A stretch of DNA of 64,000 nucleotides from assembly GCA_013368325.1 (NCBI GenBank), contig JAACJK010000220.1, positions 248,001-312,000 on the forward strand. The letters run 5' to 3'. Shown here piece after piece: positions 44,317 through 54,967 of the stretch. Both the position numbers and the translations under genes were made by a program. The stretch's first letter is position 1, and each line of letters opens with the position of its first letter. The notes beneath the pieces were generated by a model that saw nothing but the letters and a program-made list of their open reading frames with translations, was not told where the DNA came from and searched no databases. This DNA is from Ephemerocybe angulata. Lineage: Eukaryota; Basidiomycota; Agaricomycetes; Agaricales; Psathyrellaceae.

Positions 44317-44758
44317 TCAATCGTCGTCGCTGTCTTCAGCGGCAATGGGGGCTGGGCGAGACGAGGATGCAGTGGGCCGGCGGGGGACGTGCTCTTCTTC
44401 CCTCTGGGCTGCGTCAGCCGCGTCTATCCATTCTGAATAGATATCGACTGGCTCTGTAAGGTCTGTGGGGAAGCGGCGTCATTGTAAGTACATGGGCTGT
44501 GATCCGACAGGCTCAGGACTTACGGTTTACTTTGCTTTGATATCTCTGGTCGCAGACTTTGCAGAACAACTGTGCAACCCCCTCCTTCCGATCCATGCGC
44601 ACAGTGACTGATTTATCGTGGTGGCAGAAGAGGCATGTGAAGGTGGTGTCTGAGACGATATGAGCGGGATTCTAGACGGACTACGAGACGAACGCACCCA
44701 GCGGGACCTTCTGCCTCGAAGGAGCTGGCTTCCTGGACGACTTTTTGCGCTTGCCCAT
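44317..44758 (-). CDS. ELF1: Transcription elongation factor Elf1
   Basis: Small conserved zinc protein that travels with RNA polymerase II and helps it pass nucleosomes. About 110 residues in three exons. The basic N-terminus MGKRKKSSRKPAPSRQKVPL is followed by the zinc ribbon: TFTCLFCHHDKSVTVRMDRK and GVAQLFCKVCDQRYQSKVN, with both Cys pairs present. Then EPVDIYSEWIDAADA, and an acidic C-terminal tail ending AAEDSDDD. The tail is longer than in yeast but usual for filamentous fungi. The stop is TGA at 44317-44319. It is divergently paired with the kinesin-5 gene. Confidence 0.93.
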
Positions 44759-44928
44759 GCTCGTTGGGAGACAAGCAGTGAGCGGTCCAGAGGCGGAGCA
44801 TCAGCGGGGACATGCCCACGTGACTCAACGCGTTGTTGAACGGACGTCGGACGCGCGAGAGAAATGCGGCCAAATTGGGTTGCCATCAACCTGTCCTTCA
44901 CCTCCCTCCTCCTCGTCGCCGTCCAACT
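44759..44928. promoter_or_regulatory. Divergent promoter ELF1 / kinesin-5
   Basis: 170 bases separate the start codons of ELF1 and kinesin-5. A pyrimidine-rich tract (44890-44920) lies just upstream of the kinesin-5 start. Confidence 0.55.
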
Positions 44929-47900
44929 ATGGCTACTCGCCGTCCAGCATCGTCTCGCGCGAGGGCAAACCCAATGCCACCACCACCTCCACGCTCGCGC
45001 TCAGTGCTCGCGAAACCCGCATCTCATACGGCGACTCCTGACTCAGGTTCAATCCTGGGCGAATCCTCAACATCCAATCGAGGGCAGAAGGAGGAGAGTG
45101 GGACGAATATCCAGGTGGTGATCCGATGTAGAAGAAGATCGGAGCAGGAAATTCAGGAAAACTCGCCTATAATCGTCACTTCCACTGGTGCAAAATCCAA
45201 AGAGCTTTCTATCGAGACGGGCTCAGCACAATCAAGCCTAGGGGTTGTGACACAAGCACCAACACGGACCTACCCATACGACCTCGTATTTGGGCCAGAG
45301 GCGGACCAGTCAATGATCTACCACGACGTTGTCAGCCCTATGCTTGAGCAAGTGCTCCAAGGATACAACTGCACTCTATTCGCATATGGTCAGACTGGTA
45401 CCGGGAAAACGTAAGACTGTCCCATTCTTCAATTCTGCTAACCGCTAATATGTCATGATAAGCTACACGATGCAAGGAGACCTCAACCCCTCACCAATGG
45501 GCAATCCGTCTGCGCACGCTGGCATGATCCCTCGCGTTCTGTTCCGGCTATTCCACCAACTCGAGAAAGCGAACGCCGACTTCAGCGTCAAGATCTCCTT
45601 TGTCGAACTCTACAATGAAGAACTTCGGGACTTGCTCGCCAGCGACCTATCAGCCCCGACCGGCTCAACACAACCCATGGGATTCGGCGGAAAGGGGACT
45701 GACAACGGTCTGAAAATGTTTGACGAAGCAGGGAAGCGAGGAATCTTCATTCAAGGCCTGGAAGAAATTGCTGTCAAGGACTCCAAGGCTGCGTTGGCTC
45801 TCCTCGTAAAGGGAAGTGAGCGAAGGCAGATTGCTTCCACCAACTTCAACGAACATTCCAGTCGATCCCACTCGGTCTTCTCCATCACTGTGCACACCAA
45901 GGATGTATCTTTTGGTGAAGATCTCCTAAAGACGGGAAAACTTCACCTCGTCGACCTTGCTGGCTCAGAGAACATTGGACGTTCAGGAGCAGAAAACAAG
46001 CGGGCCAGAGAAGCTGGGATGATCAACCAAAGTCTCCTGACACTTGGTCGTGTCATCAATGCTCTTGTTGACAAGGCTACGCACGTTCCCTATCGGTGAG
46101 TCGAGTCTATTGTCCAAAGGTTAACGGTGCTAATACGTCGACGTAGCGAGTCTAAACTCACCCGCCTTCTTCAGGACTCTCTTGGGGGGAGAACCAAGAC
46201 CTGCATCATCGCCACTGTGTCGCCTGCCCGCTCGAACATGGAGGAGACCCTATCGACCCTTGACTACGCGCTGCGAGCGAAATCCATTCGCAACAAGCCA
46301 GAAGTTAATCAGCGCATGTCCCGCAACGCGCTTCTCAAAGAGTACATCGGCGAGATTGATCGCCTGAAGGCCGACCTTCTCGCCGCTCGAGAGAAGAACG
46401 GTATTTTCTTCTCCGAAGACAGCTGGAACGCGCATATGGCGGAGGACGAGATGAAGAAGACCGAGATGCTGGAAGCGAAGAAGCAAGCTCAGATCATCGA
46501 GAGCCAATTACGACAAGTTCGGGAGGAGTTTGAGCAGAGTCTGGGCTTGTTGATGAAGCGTGATGTTGAGCTGAAGGAGACGAAGGACCGTCTAGAGAAA
46601 ACGGAGGTTACCCTAGAGCAGAAAGAGCGCCATTTGAAGCAGACTACAACGGCTCTGCAAGAGGAAGAGGTTATACGCAAATCTTATCAGGAGTCTGAAA
46701 AGAACCTCGATGGCGTCGCGAAGACTCTCAAAACGACACTGGTGCAAAGTACCCATCATATCGAGGGGCTTCACGCAAAGATCGGTTCGTAGCTCAACTC
46801 GTCCGTCGTCCGCAGCGTGTGCTAACCATTTTTCAGAGCGCAAAGCGAATGTCCTTACAACCAATTCCCGTCTCGTAAGCAAGCACGGACAGCAGCTCGC
46901 CTCGTCTTCAAAGGACATCTCCAAATCATTCGACCATTATCTCCGTGCTGCTACGGACCTTCACCATGCTATCGAGACCCAGACGCAGGACTTCAGTGTC
47001 AGCCAAGCTGAGCACATCGCAGAAGCCACTTCACAGATGGACGAACAGTTCAAAACCTTGCAGCAACAATTCCAAAGTCTCGCAGCGGGCGAGGAAGCTG
47101 ACACCAAACTCTTCACCGGGCTTCAGGAGTCCCTCGAACAAGCGCACTCGGCATTTGAGGACGAACTCGCGAACTGGGGAGAAAGTGTCAAGGACACAGT
47201 GCAACAGTCTTGCGGAGAGGCCAGCACCACCGCCAATAACCAGATGGTAGACATCGGACGGGCGGTCGATTCTCTGCAGGCGGCCTTGGAGAGCATCGTG
47301 CGTCAGGCGAAGGGCTTCGTTGAGGAACAGCGCCATCTCGTTGCTGAGATCAAGGAGTACTCGAATGCACAGGCAGCAGCAGAGATCGCTCGACTCAAGA
47401 AGCAGAACCAGATGCTGAGCCAGATGATCGCGAGCGAGAGGGATAAGGCGAACGTTGCGAAGGACGATTTGGTTCAACGGGTCACTGGTCTCCTCGACAA
47501 CTTCCTCCAGGGCCGTGATGATTCTCTCAAGAGTGCCACCAGGGAGCTACAACGCGAAAACGACGGGTTTGCCAGCGCGAAGAAAGTCGAACAAACTAAC
47601 CATCTCAAGACTTGCGATGCTGCTGAGACGAGAATCCAGTCGTTTGATGGGGCGTTGCAACAGCGGGTCCGCGAGAACAAGCGGAAACACGAAGAGATTA
47701 CAAAGGTTAGTCGTGCCTACTTGTAATGTGGACGAGCACTCATCTTCTCCTTCCAGACGATTGAGGAAACAACTACTGCTTTGGATGGTGCCTTCAACAA
47801 CCTGAGGTCGACTGTGCAAGAGAATGCCGAAGCGAGTTCTTCGACTCTTCGTGAAATTCAAGCCGAGGGTTACGACGCGCATTCCAATGGCGAGTGGGCT

Positions 47901-48626
47901 GTTATTGTATCTTCCTAATATCGCAACTAACCTGGAGATAGGCCTGGAAGAGCATGCAAGACTCAAGCGGATACGACTGGAAACCACCAGGAGTATGCAA
48001 GCAAATGTGGAGTCGGCCGATTCCTTCGTTCAATCTGCACTTGCTTTGACTTCGAGCGACATTGAGACCTTCACGAACAACCTTTCAAATAACGTACGTC
48101 TGGTAAATTTGTTATCGCGACCTTCTAGCTGACTCAACGATCTTAGCTTTCTGAACTGCAGGACTTGACCTCGAGCAGCGGTGACAACACCTTGCAGGGC
48201 CTGTCCACCGTGCATGAGGTTGCAGTTACCCTTCTGGACAAGGGAACACGGGAAGACATGCCTACTGGTAGTACTCCCCAAAAGAGACCGTGGAAGTACG
48301 TTGAGAGCTGGAAACTGGCAAAGGGGCGCGAAGAACTCTTTGGGAAGAGCCACGAGTCAGAGCCGGAGCCAGAGGGCGAGGCAGAGGCAGAGGAGGTTGC
48401 CAGCAAACCTAGGCACTCAGATCCACTGCCCGCGTTGTCGATGGAGGTCGAGAACCGTGCACCGCCAGCGCAACCAGCCCCTCGACCATCCTCAATGTCA
48501 ATACCGCGGCCCGCGAAGCAGTCCATGGCTTCACCTCCGCTGTCGGTCAAAGTGGAAGAGAAAGAGGTTCCGTTAGTTGAGTCGCGGCGCCGGAACGTGT
48601 CGACTCGTTTGCGCCGTCAAGGATAA
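44929..48626 (+). CDS. Kinesin-5 mitotic motor (BimC/Cin8/Cut7 family)
   Basis: Tetrameric motor that slides antiparallel spindle microtubules apart. About 1,130 residues. A basic, Pro-rich N-terminal extension ([16 protein letters not shown]) precedes the motor: [28 protein letters not shown] with an intron splitting the last Thr, [92 protein letters not shown] and [21 protein letters not shown] long coiled-coil stalk follows. The C-terminal tail carries the BimC box [15 protein letters not shown], whose Thr is the Cdk1 site that directs these motors to spindles in other organisms. The stop is TAA at 48624-48626. One splice site near 47865-47940 could be GT-AG or GC-AG; I could not decide. 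Confidence 0.94.
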
Positions 48627-48904
48627 TATCATCGGAAGGCTGGGTTACTCTCATTTCTACTTATCCTCGCTCACTCTGGACAAATCATCTCTCATTTACT
48701 TCTCCTCTCTACACACTACCATGTACTACTATTTATGCTAATTCACTCTGCCTCGATACCTCCTCTCAGCCACCGGCGTCTAAACCCGCCCCTGACGGGG
48801 CCGTGTGAAATGTATTACGTAATGAACATGAACGTCGTCGAGGCGCTGCTCGGCGTTGCACTGGACCTACAATATCCTCCCTGAACGTCTTCAAGTGTAC
48901 TATA

Positions 48905-49511
48905 ATGGCAGCTGGTCTCCGAAGTATGTACTTGGTACTTCGATACGTGTACAGTACCAGGATGCTCACCTCCTTGAAGCTGTCATATTGCTGTCATTCG
49001 TCCTCGCAGTTGGGTTTCTGCTGATCATCCTCTCTTGTGCGCTATGGCAGAACTGGCTGCCCCTTCTTGTTGGTCGGTACAAATCTCGGTGTATTCTGTC
49101 TCTCAGTCTTACTTAACCATCCTATATCTCGCTCCCATAGCTCTGACCTTTGTACTCGCACCTCTACCTAATGCTGTATTCGCGCACTGCGGAAGCGATG
49201 AGTTTGGCTCGTCATACGATTCCAGCTCACCAGCAGTCGACTTCGGACGCTTCCTCACCGCCATTATCGTGGTGACTGGCTTTGCCCTCCCCATCATCCT
49301 TGCCCACTCCGACGTCATCAATTCCAAGGCCGCCATTATGTCCATCGCTGGAGGAGGGTGAGTTCCACAGACTGTGCTTTACCGTGCCGCAGCGCGTATC
49401 CCATGAATGCGGTGTCGTGCTAACTAAACTTCGTTGCATTGCAGACTCGTGTATGGAACGATCCTCGCATATTCCGCTGCGTTCAGTCAAGAAGAATCCG
49501 ACTACGACTGA
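48905..49511 (+). CDS. VPS55: Vacuolar protein sorting protein Vps55
   Basis: Small four-helix membrane protein of late endosomes, related to the mammalian leptin-receptor-overlapping transcript; with Vps68 it acts in endosome-to-vacuole sorting. About 140 residues. A six-codon first exon (ATG at 48905, MAAGLR) joins to TVILLSFVLAVGFLLIILSC, then ALWQNWLPLLV. The next exon ALTFVLAPLPNAVFAHCGSD carries the diagnostic LAPxPN motif, and is followed by RFLTAIIVVTGFALPIILAH and the C-terminal SMAGGG-like block and YGTILAYSAAFSQEESDYD. The stop is TGA at 49509-49511. The family is normally 130-145 residues, so this is complete. It converges on TRS120 97 bases away. Confidence 0.92.
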
Positions 49512-49608
49512 TCGACTTTGTACTATTATCTGCAACCCTGTACCGCGCTCCCTTCTTTATACCGCTCAACCCAAGGACATTCGATATTATTTATGGGGAA
49601 GGGGTTGT

Positions 49609-52600
49609 CTAAGTCTCTACGATGGAAGCTACAAGGGAAGTCCGGGCAACGCGCGCTTCAAGATGCGGGACGCCGAAGGCCCGAACTTGGGCTGAAAGCT
49701 CGAAGCGCCCTTTGGACAGGAAGCACACGCCCAAAGAGAACTCGCGCACCTCGTCGGGCTCAAGGCGTCCTAGAGGGATATCGCTCAGTATTCCTTCGTA
49801 AACGATGGACTCTACCGGGTCCAGCTGCAAGTCAAGCGTGAACACGACGGGTGACCCTATTGCATTCGTCAGATGGTCCAATTGCGCACGTAGCAAGCTG
49901 TGGCGTACCTGAGAGGTTCTGCACTTGAGCACGCAACGCTACGAATTCGTTTGGCGGTGGCATGTACCACCCCCCGACTTTGGAAATGGGTTCCTCAGAC
50001 TCTCGAGAAACCAACGCAAGTTCGACTTTGGCTGCCTCAAGCCTCAATGTCTCCAGCATGTGCATTGTCATTCGTTGGTCGCGCAGGGATAATTCCCCTG
50101 ACCGGATTCCTCCTGTCTACCCCGCCATAAGTTATATGTATTGTCCCTCGAGAAACGGGTGACATACCTCTTGCCAATGACCGCGAATACTTTTGAGAAG
50201 TTCTTCTCGGTACCAAAACAGTTCCTGCTGTACCTTCCGGTCTGTTGCGGACAAATCAGATTTATCGACCACGAATTGTCTGTCGGACAACGTAGGTATA
50301 GGTTTGTTGATAAGGTCTTCAGAAAGGATTATCTTGCGGATTGGAAGAATGATTCTAAACGACATTGTTAACTTTGAACATCTGCGGCGATTCTCGTCTT
50401 ACCTTGACATGGAACCTGGGGGAATGGTGGTCGAACTAGACCCGATAGACTTACCGTCCTCTGTCCGGGAGAACGTAACATCAAATGGAAGGCCGTACGC
50501 ATTGCGCACTTCAATGGAAAACAGACACCATCCCCAATTCTCGTCCAATGCGAGGTCCTTCCGCCTGCCGCCCTTCAGCTGTTGGTGGAAGTCTGGGTTG
50601 TTGACATACGAAGGGAAAGGCATGATGTCCATCGCGTGGCACTCGAGCATATGATAGACGGTCACAGCGAGTGGGTACGAGACTTGTCGGACGTAGAACA
50701 TCCCTGACTCTTCCGACTCGTTGCGCTCCGTGTATGAGTACGAAATGTGGACAGTACCATTGGTACTGATATTCAACTGGTAATCAGCCACGAGAATGAT
50801 GGTTTGACCCAGCAGATGCACGCACCATCCAACCTTGCCAAAGCAATCCACTGTTAACGTGAGGTTTTGATTTGGCGCAATTACCTTTGCTTCGTCAGGG
50901 TTCCAGGAGAAAACGGGAGCATTGATCAAGCTATATTCCGTTTCGTACGTGTCAAACACGGATAGCTCGCCTTCCGCAAGCGCTTGTTGGGCAGGGCCGA
51001 TCGTCGAATCATCGAAAGCAAGTCGGAGGAAGTCCACAGGATGAGGCGAGATGTTTTCAACTGTCAAACGTACTGTTGACCTGGAAGCTCTCATTTAGCT
51101 TTCAGTTAAGGCAGATTGAAACATAAACAGATACCTTTCGCCATCGTACAGCATCAGTGCGCCATGCGTGATGGTTGTCCGCCTGATTCTAAGCAACGGC
51201 TGCTCCGGCACGACTTTACACTCGAGAAACTTGAACGAAGAGATCGAGGTGATCGCCATCTGCTTGCTCTCCCGCCTCCCCGTTTTATGCCACGGGAAGC
51301 TCTCGATCCCGGAGTACTTGTACCTCCCGAACTCGCATGCCAGAGCGTTCTTTTTCTTTGTGATCCTCTCTTCCTCTTGATCGGTATGAAGGGGCAATAT
51401 AAATTCTCTCTTCAAGCCTCCTGGAGCCTGAACGAAGCATCCCCTGATGGTTAGAGTACCCGTTTCTGTCGGTTTCCCCGTCAAAACGACGTCGATGGTC
51501 GAGCTAGCCGGCACGATATATCGCATGGGCTGTGTTTCGAAAGCCACACCTGACGTGCTGCGCCGAATGTTAGCCTGCTATACATAAGGTGGCGAGGGAA
51601 GCATACCTGAGCGACAGGTGTTGCAACTCCAAATCGAAGATGTATGGATTTTGAAGAGAAACGAGGAATTCCAGCGGTTCATTCTGTACTACCAATGAGG
51701 CAGACTTTGACGCGGCAGCCCTCCGTGGGTTGTACAAGAAAGGGTCAGTTCCTCCAGCTAGGAGAAGGGGAACGTTGTTTCCTTTCGCGTGAAGTATGCT
51801 CATTGGCTTCTCGATCGGGAGTCGGATTGTGGGTAATCTAACCTGGGTGTAAGTAAGTGTGGAGATGAGCCGAGGGATGTACTTACGGGGCGAGAGCAAT
51901 GTTGATCACAGGTCGCCCAGACCAGTACTCGATGCTTCGACGGTCGCCTCTTCGAACAGCGATTTTCAGAGAGTCAACTGATCTTGAATGAAGCCGATAC
52001 TGGTCCTCGGGGTCCAAAGACGCCCTCAGTGTCTTCAGAGCGGACAGAGCGAATTGCGCGACGGATGGATAGTCTGCAGGATGCGGTCAGTATCATTCCA
52101 TTGCTCTTCAACATGTCCTTACCTGGCAGAGCCTCCGCAACAGCGACCGCCTCGCGCACAACCCCGACCTGAAGCTCTGGCCAGCCAAACGGCTCCTGAA
52201 ACACCTCCGTCTCTTCTTGTTCATACTGGCTAATCAAGGCACCTTCCGAAATCGACACAGGTCGGGACCCTTCCGAGTCTTCGACCAGTTTCACGGCCTC
52301 CAGATTGATACCGAGTATCTTGCAAACGCACTTGAGGACGAAAAGCACACTCTCGTTGCCTTGCGAGCTTTCGCTCAGGCGAACGCCGACCGCACCCCAT
52401 GTCTGCCCAGGTGCAGGCGTGATACTGTGAATTCCCAAGCCACCGGTATGTAGCCCATTATTAGGCTGGGACATCCCGTCTTCGTCTCGTCCACACACTA
52501 TTAGGTCAAGCAAGCTCCCAAGTATTTCGCGGAGGATGTAGGCCTCTTTTCTCTTGTACCCTAACGACGAGAAGATACTCGCTGTCGATTCAAGTACCGA

Positions 52601-54263
52601 TATGCGTTCTCTGGAGCCAAGGTGGAGGAGCCAAGGTCCATGGATGGCTGAAAGGATGGAAGCGATAGCAGACCGGGAAACGGTGGAAATGTGTGACAGA
52701 CGTTCGAGTGATACCCAGTCCTGGCCTCCGTCGTGGGCAAGCGTGGGAGGTAGATATGGTTTTGGGCCAGGATGAAGCATAGCTGTGAAGGCTAAGGGGC
52801 CCCATCCTTTAGCTGACCAAACCGAGAAGTATAGGGACGCGTGGCGCAAGACGCAAAGGCAGTATAGGTAGACAAGGAGTGAATGCGTTTGCTCTGAATC
52901 TGGTGCTGGCGTTTTATGGTAGAGCGCAGTTGCTTGAGCGAGCTTGTCGCCGATATGAGCCCAAGGCTCCCTGGCTGTCGCAGTGGAATTGTGCTGTTAA
53001 CCGCGAAACTATCATTGGTAAAGGGAGTGCTAGAACAGGTAAACCGACTAACTAAGCCTTGTCCAGCGGACCAAGAATCAATAATGGCTGTCGTCGCCAA
53101 CCCCTCCAGTGCGGAAGCATGCCATATTGGATCTTGGGACACTTTGAATACTTGAATTGACTCCGTATACCTGCAGAAACTATGTTAGACAGGGATTTAA
53201 CATTTGGCGCGGTTGAAACCTTACCACTTGATTGAGTCCTCTGTTCTCCCAGCGAGGAGACAAAAGTCACCAAACATCTTGTATAAGCGCCCAAGAGGAG
53301 AACTCATGCCAATGGTGCTCAACCGCTTCTTGGCGGCAGGTACCATGAGGGAACTTTGTCGATAACTTGAGCCGGTGGTTGTCGAGTTGCGTTTGAGAGT
53401 TGATGGGGCGGCGCCTAAGCTGAACGGCTTGGATATTTCCGGCTGGCTGCTGAAAGATGGTAGGGATATTGCTGAGTTTGGACGAGAGGATTCGGAGCCA
53501 TCAAGGGGAGAAGGGAGATCGGAAAGTGGTGGTAGTTGAGGCATCAAGCCTGAATTGAGGTATTCGTTTCCGAGAGGACTTTCGAGCGCTTGAGCCTACG
53601 AAGAGGATTGAGAAGCTTTTGGGGATGATAAGTTGGATGGGCATACCAGGGTACCGAATCCCTTCAGAACCTGTGAGCATAAATCGGCCAACAATGTTCC
53701 AATGTAGAGTTTCTTGTTGCCCATTAGGCTAGGTATGACGGATACGGATGGTAGCGACTCCATTAGATGTGAGCTAGAGCTAGTATCACCTTCCTCAAAG
53801 ACAAACAAATGCTTTGCTAAGGGAAATATAGAGCCTTGAGGGAATACATCGGATACCAGAGCGTCAAACTGGCCAGATATCGAAGAAAGAGAGTCGCTAT
53901 GAACGCAAGACGCTACCCCGATCACAGCGAGAGGGAAATGGGAGGGCCGGAGGAGGGAGAGTGGTGCATGTGCCTGTGGTGGTGGGTGTGTTGGGAAACG
54001 TATCTGTAGGTATCCAGGTGATAATGGCGAAGGCATGAATCGACTCGCTATTCCAAACGGCCATCGTAAGTATTTGGATTCACAGGAAGCAAAATCGTCC
54101 AACCTTTCTCATCCTTGTGATCTGCAGGGATGTCCGCTAGCCTTATGGATTCGATACTCCGTATCTCAGACGCATATTTCTCGAATGCTGCCTGGGGCGT
54201 CGCGCCTACCGGGTGTAACAAGATCTGAACCTGAGCCAAGGACGCGAAGGTGTGGGTATCCAT
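49609..54263 (-). CDS. TRS120: TRAPP II complex subunit Trs120
   Basis: Specific subunit of the TRAPP II tether, which activates the Rab Ypt31/32 (Rab11) at the late Golgi. About 1,330 residues. The start MDTHTFASLAQVQILLHPVG is typical of the family, followed by IESIRLADIPADHKDEKGW and HFPLAVIGVASCVHSDSLSS. A disordered insert lies near residues 210-310 (LPSPLDGSESSRPNSAIS). Helical repeats with EAYILREILGSLLDLIV and WPELQVGVVREAVAVAEALP follow, then immunoglobulin-like beta domains (RYIVPASSTIDVVLTGKPTE, VRLTVENISPHPVDFLRLAF, VEVRNAYGLPFDVTFSR) and the end ARVARTSLVASIVET. The stop is TAG at 49609-49611 and the start ATG at 54261-54263. No interruption is evident. Confidence 0.92.
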
Positions 54264-54548
54264 GGCCTTCCGCTATTTGTCGGGTATGATTCTCCAAGGG
54301 CTACTAAGCAGCGTCCCCTGAAGTTTATTAGCAGGGTTGTAGGGTAACTGGGCAGTTCAGACACCAGGCTAGGGGGACATAGGGAGGAGATTGGACTCGA
54401 ATGCAAGCTTGGAATCATCGCCGAGCATAACCTCGGTATCAATTATCTATTACCATAAATAGTAGGCTAATCCCACGAGTCGTGGCACTGGATATCAGGC
54501 TGGTCATTGCGTGGTCTTGAACATGAACTAATTCCTTTTCTACCAACC
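54264..54548. promoter_or_regulatory. Divergent promoter TRS120 / DPM2
   Basis: 285 bases between divergent starts. No clear motif was recognised. Confidence 0.5.
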
Positions 54549-54915
54549 ATGGTATGACAGTCCTCGACTTTGCGGTCAGAGTAATGAACACACCCCTTAG
54601 GGCACAACAGACAAAGCACTCGGCGGGATAATGCTGCTGGCAGCATCTACTGTCTTCACTTATTACACAATCTGGGCGCTTCTCCTCGTGAGTCCTTACA
54701 GGAAGCGTGTAGGGCCTTGGTCTAACGCGTCTTACCAGCCGTTCTTTGCGTCATCTCATCCGATACACTCCTTCTTCCCTGCACGAGAATGGGCTGTGAG
54801 ACTGCCCGCCTTCCTCCTCGTAGTAGGATTATCCGGGATCGGTGCTTTCGTTGGCTCGACGATCATGAAGGAACGACAGAAGCAGGCCCAGAAAGCTCGG
54901 ATGCGTACTGCATGA
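54549..54915 (+). CDS. DPM2: Dolichol-phosphate mannose synthase subunit Dpm2
   Basis: Stabilises the catalytic subunit Dpm1 in the ER membrane for making dolichol-phosphate-mannose, the sugar donor for N-glycan, O-mannose and GPI-anchor assembly. About 87 residues. The first coding exon is just the ATG (54549-54551); a 49-nt intron (GTATGA donor, CTTAG acceptor, 54552-54600) follows directly. The rest reads GTTDKALGGIMLLAASTVFT, a first membrane helix through YYTIWALLL, then after a second intron PFFASSHPIHSFFPAREWA, and a second helix LPAFLLVVGLSGIGAFVGST. The tail IMKERQKQAQKARMRTA is basic. Length and the two helices match the family (about 85 residues). The stop is TGA at 54913-54915. 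It supplies substrate chemistry upstream of the glycosylation genes elsewhere in the window. Confidence 0.92.
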
Positions 54916-54967
54916 CGTGTATTCAGTTAACACAGTCCTAACTATACGTCTACGAGAACTACATCGT

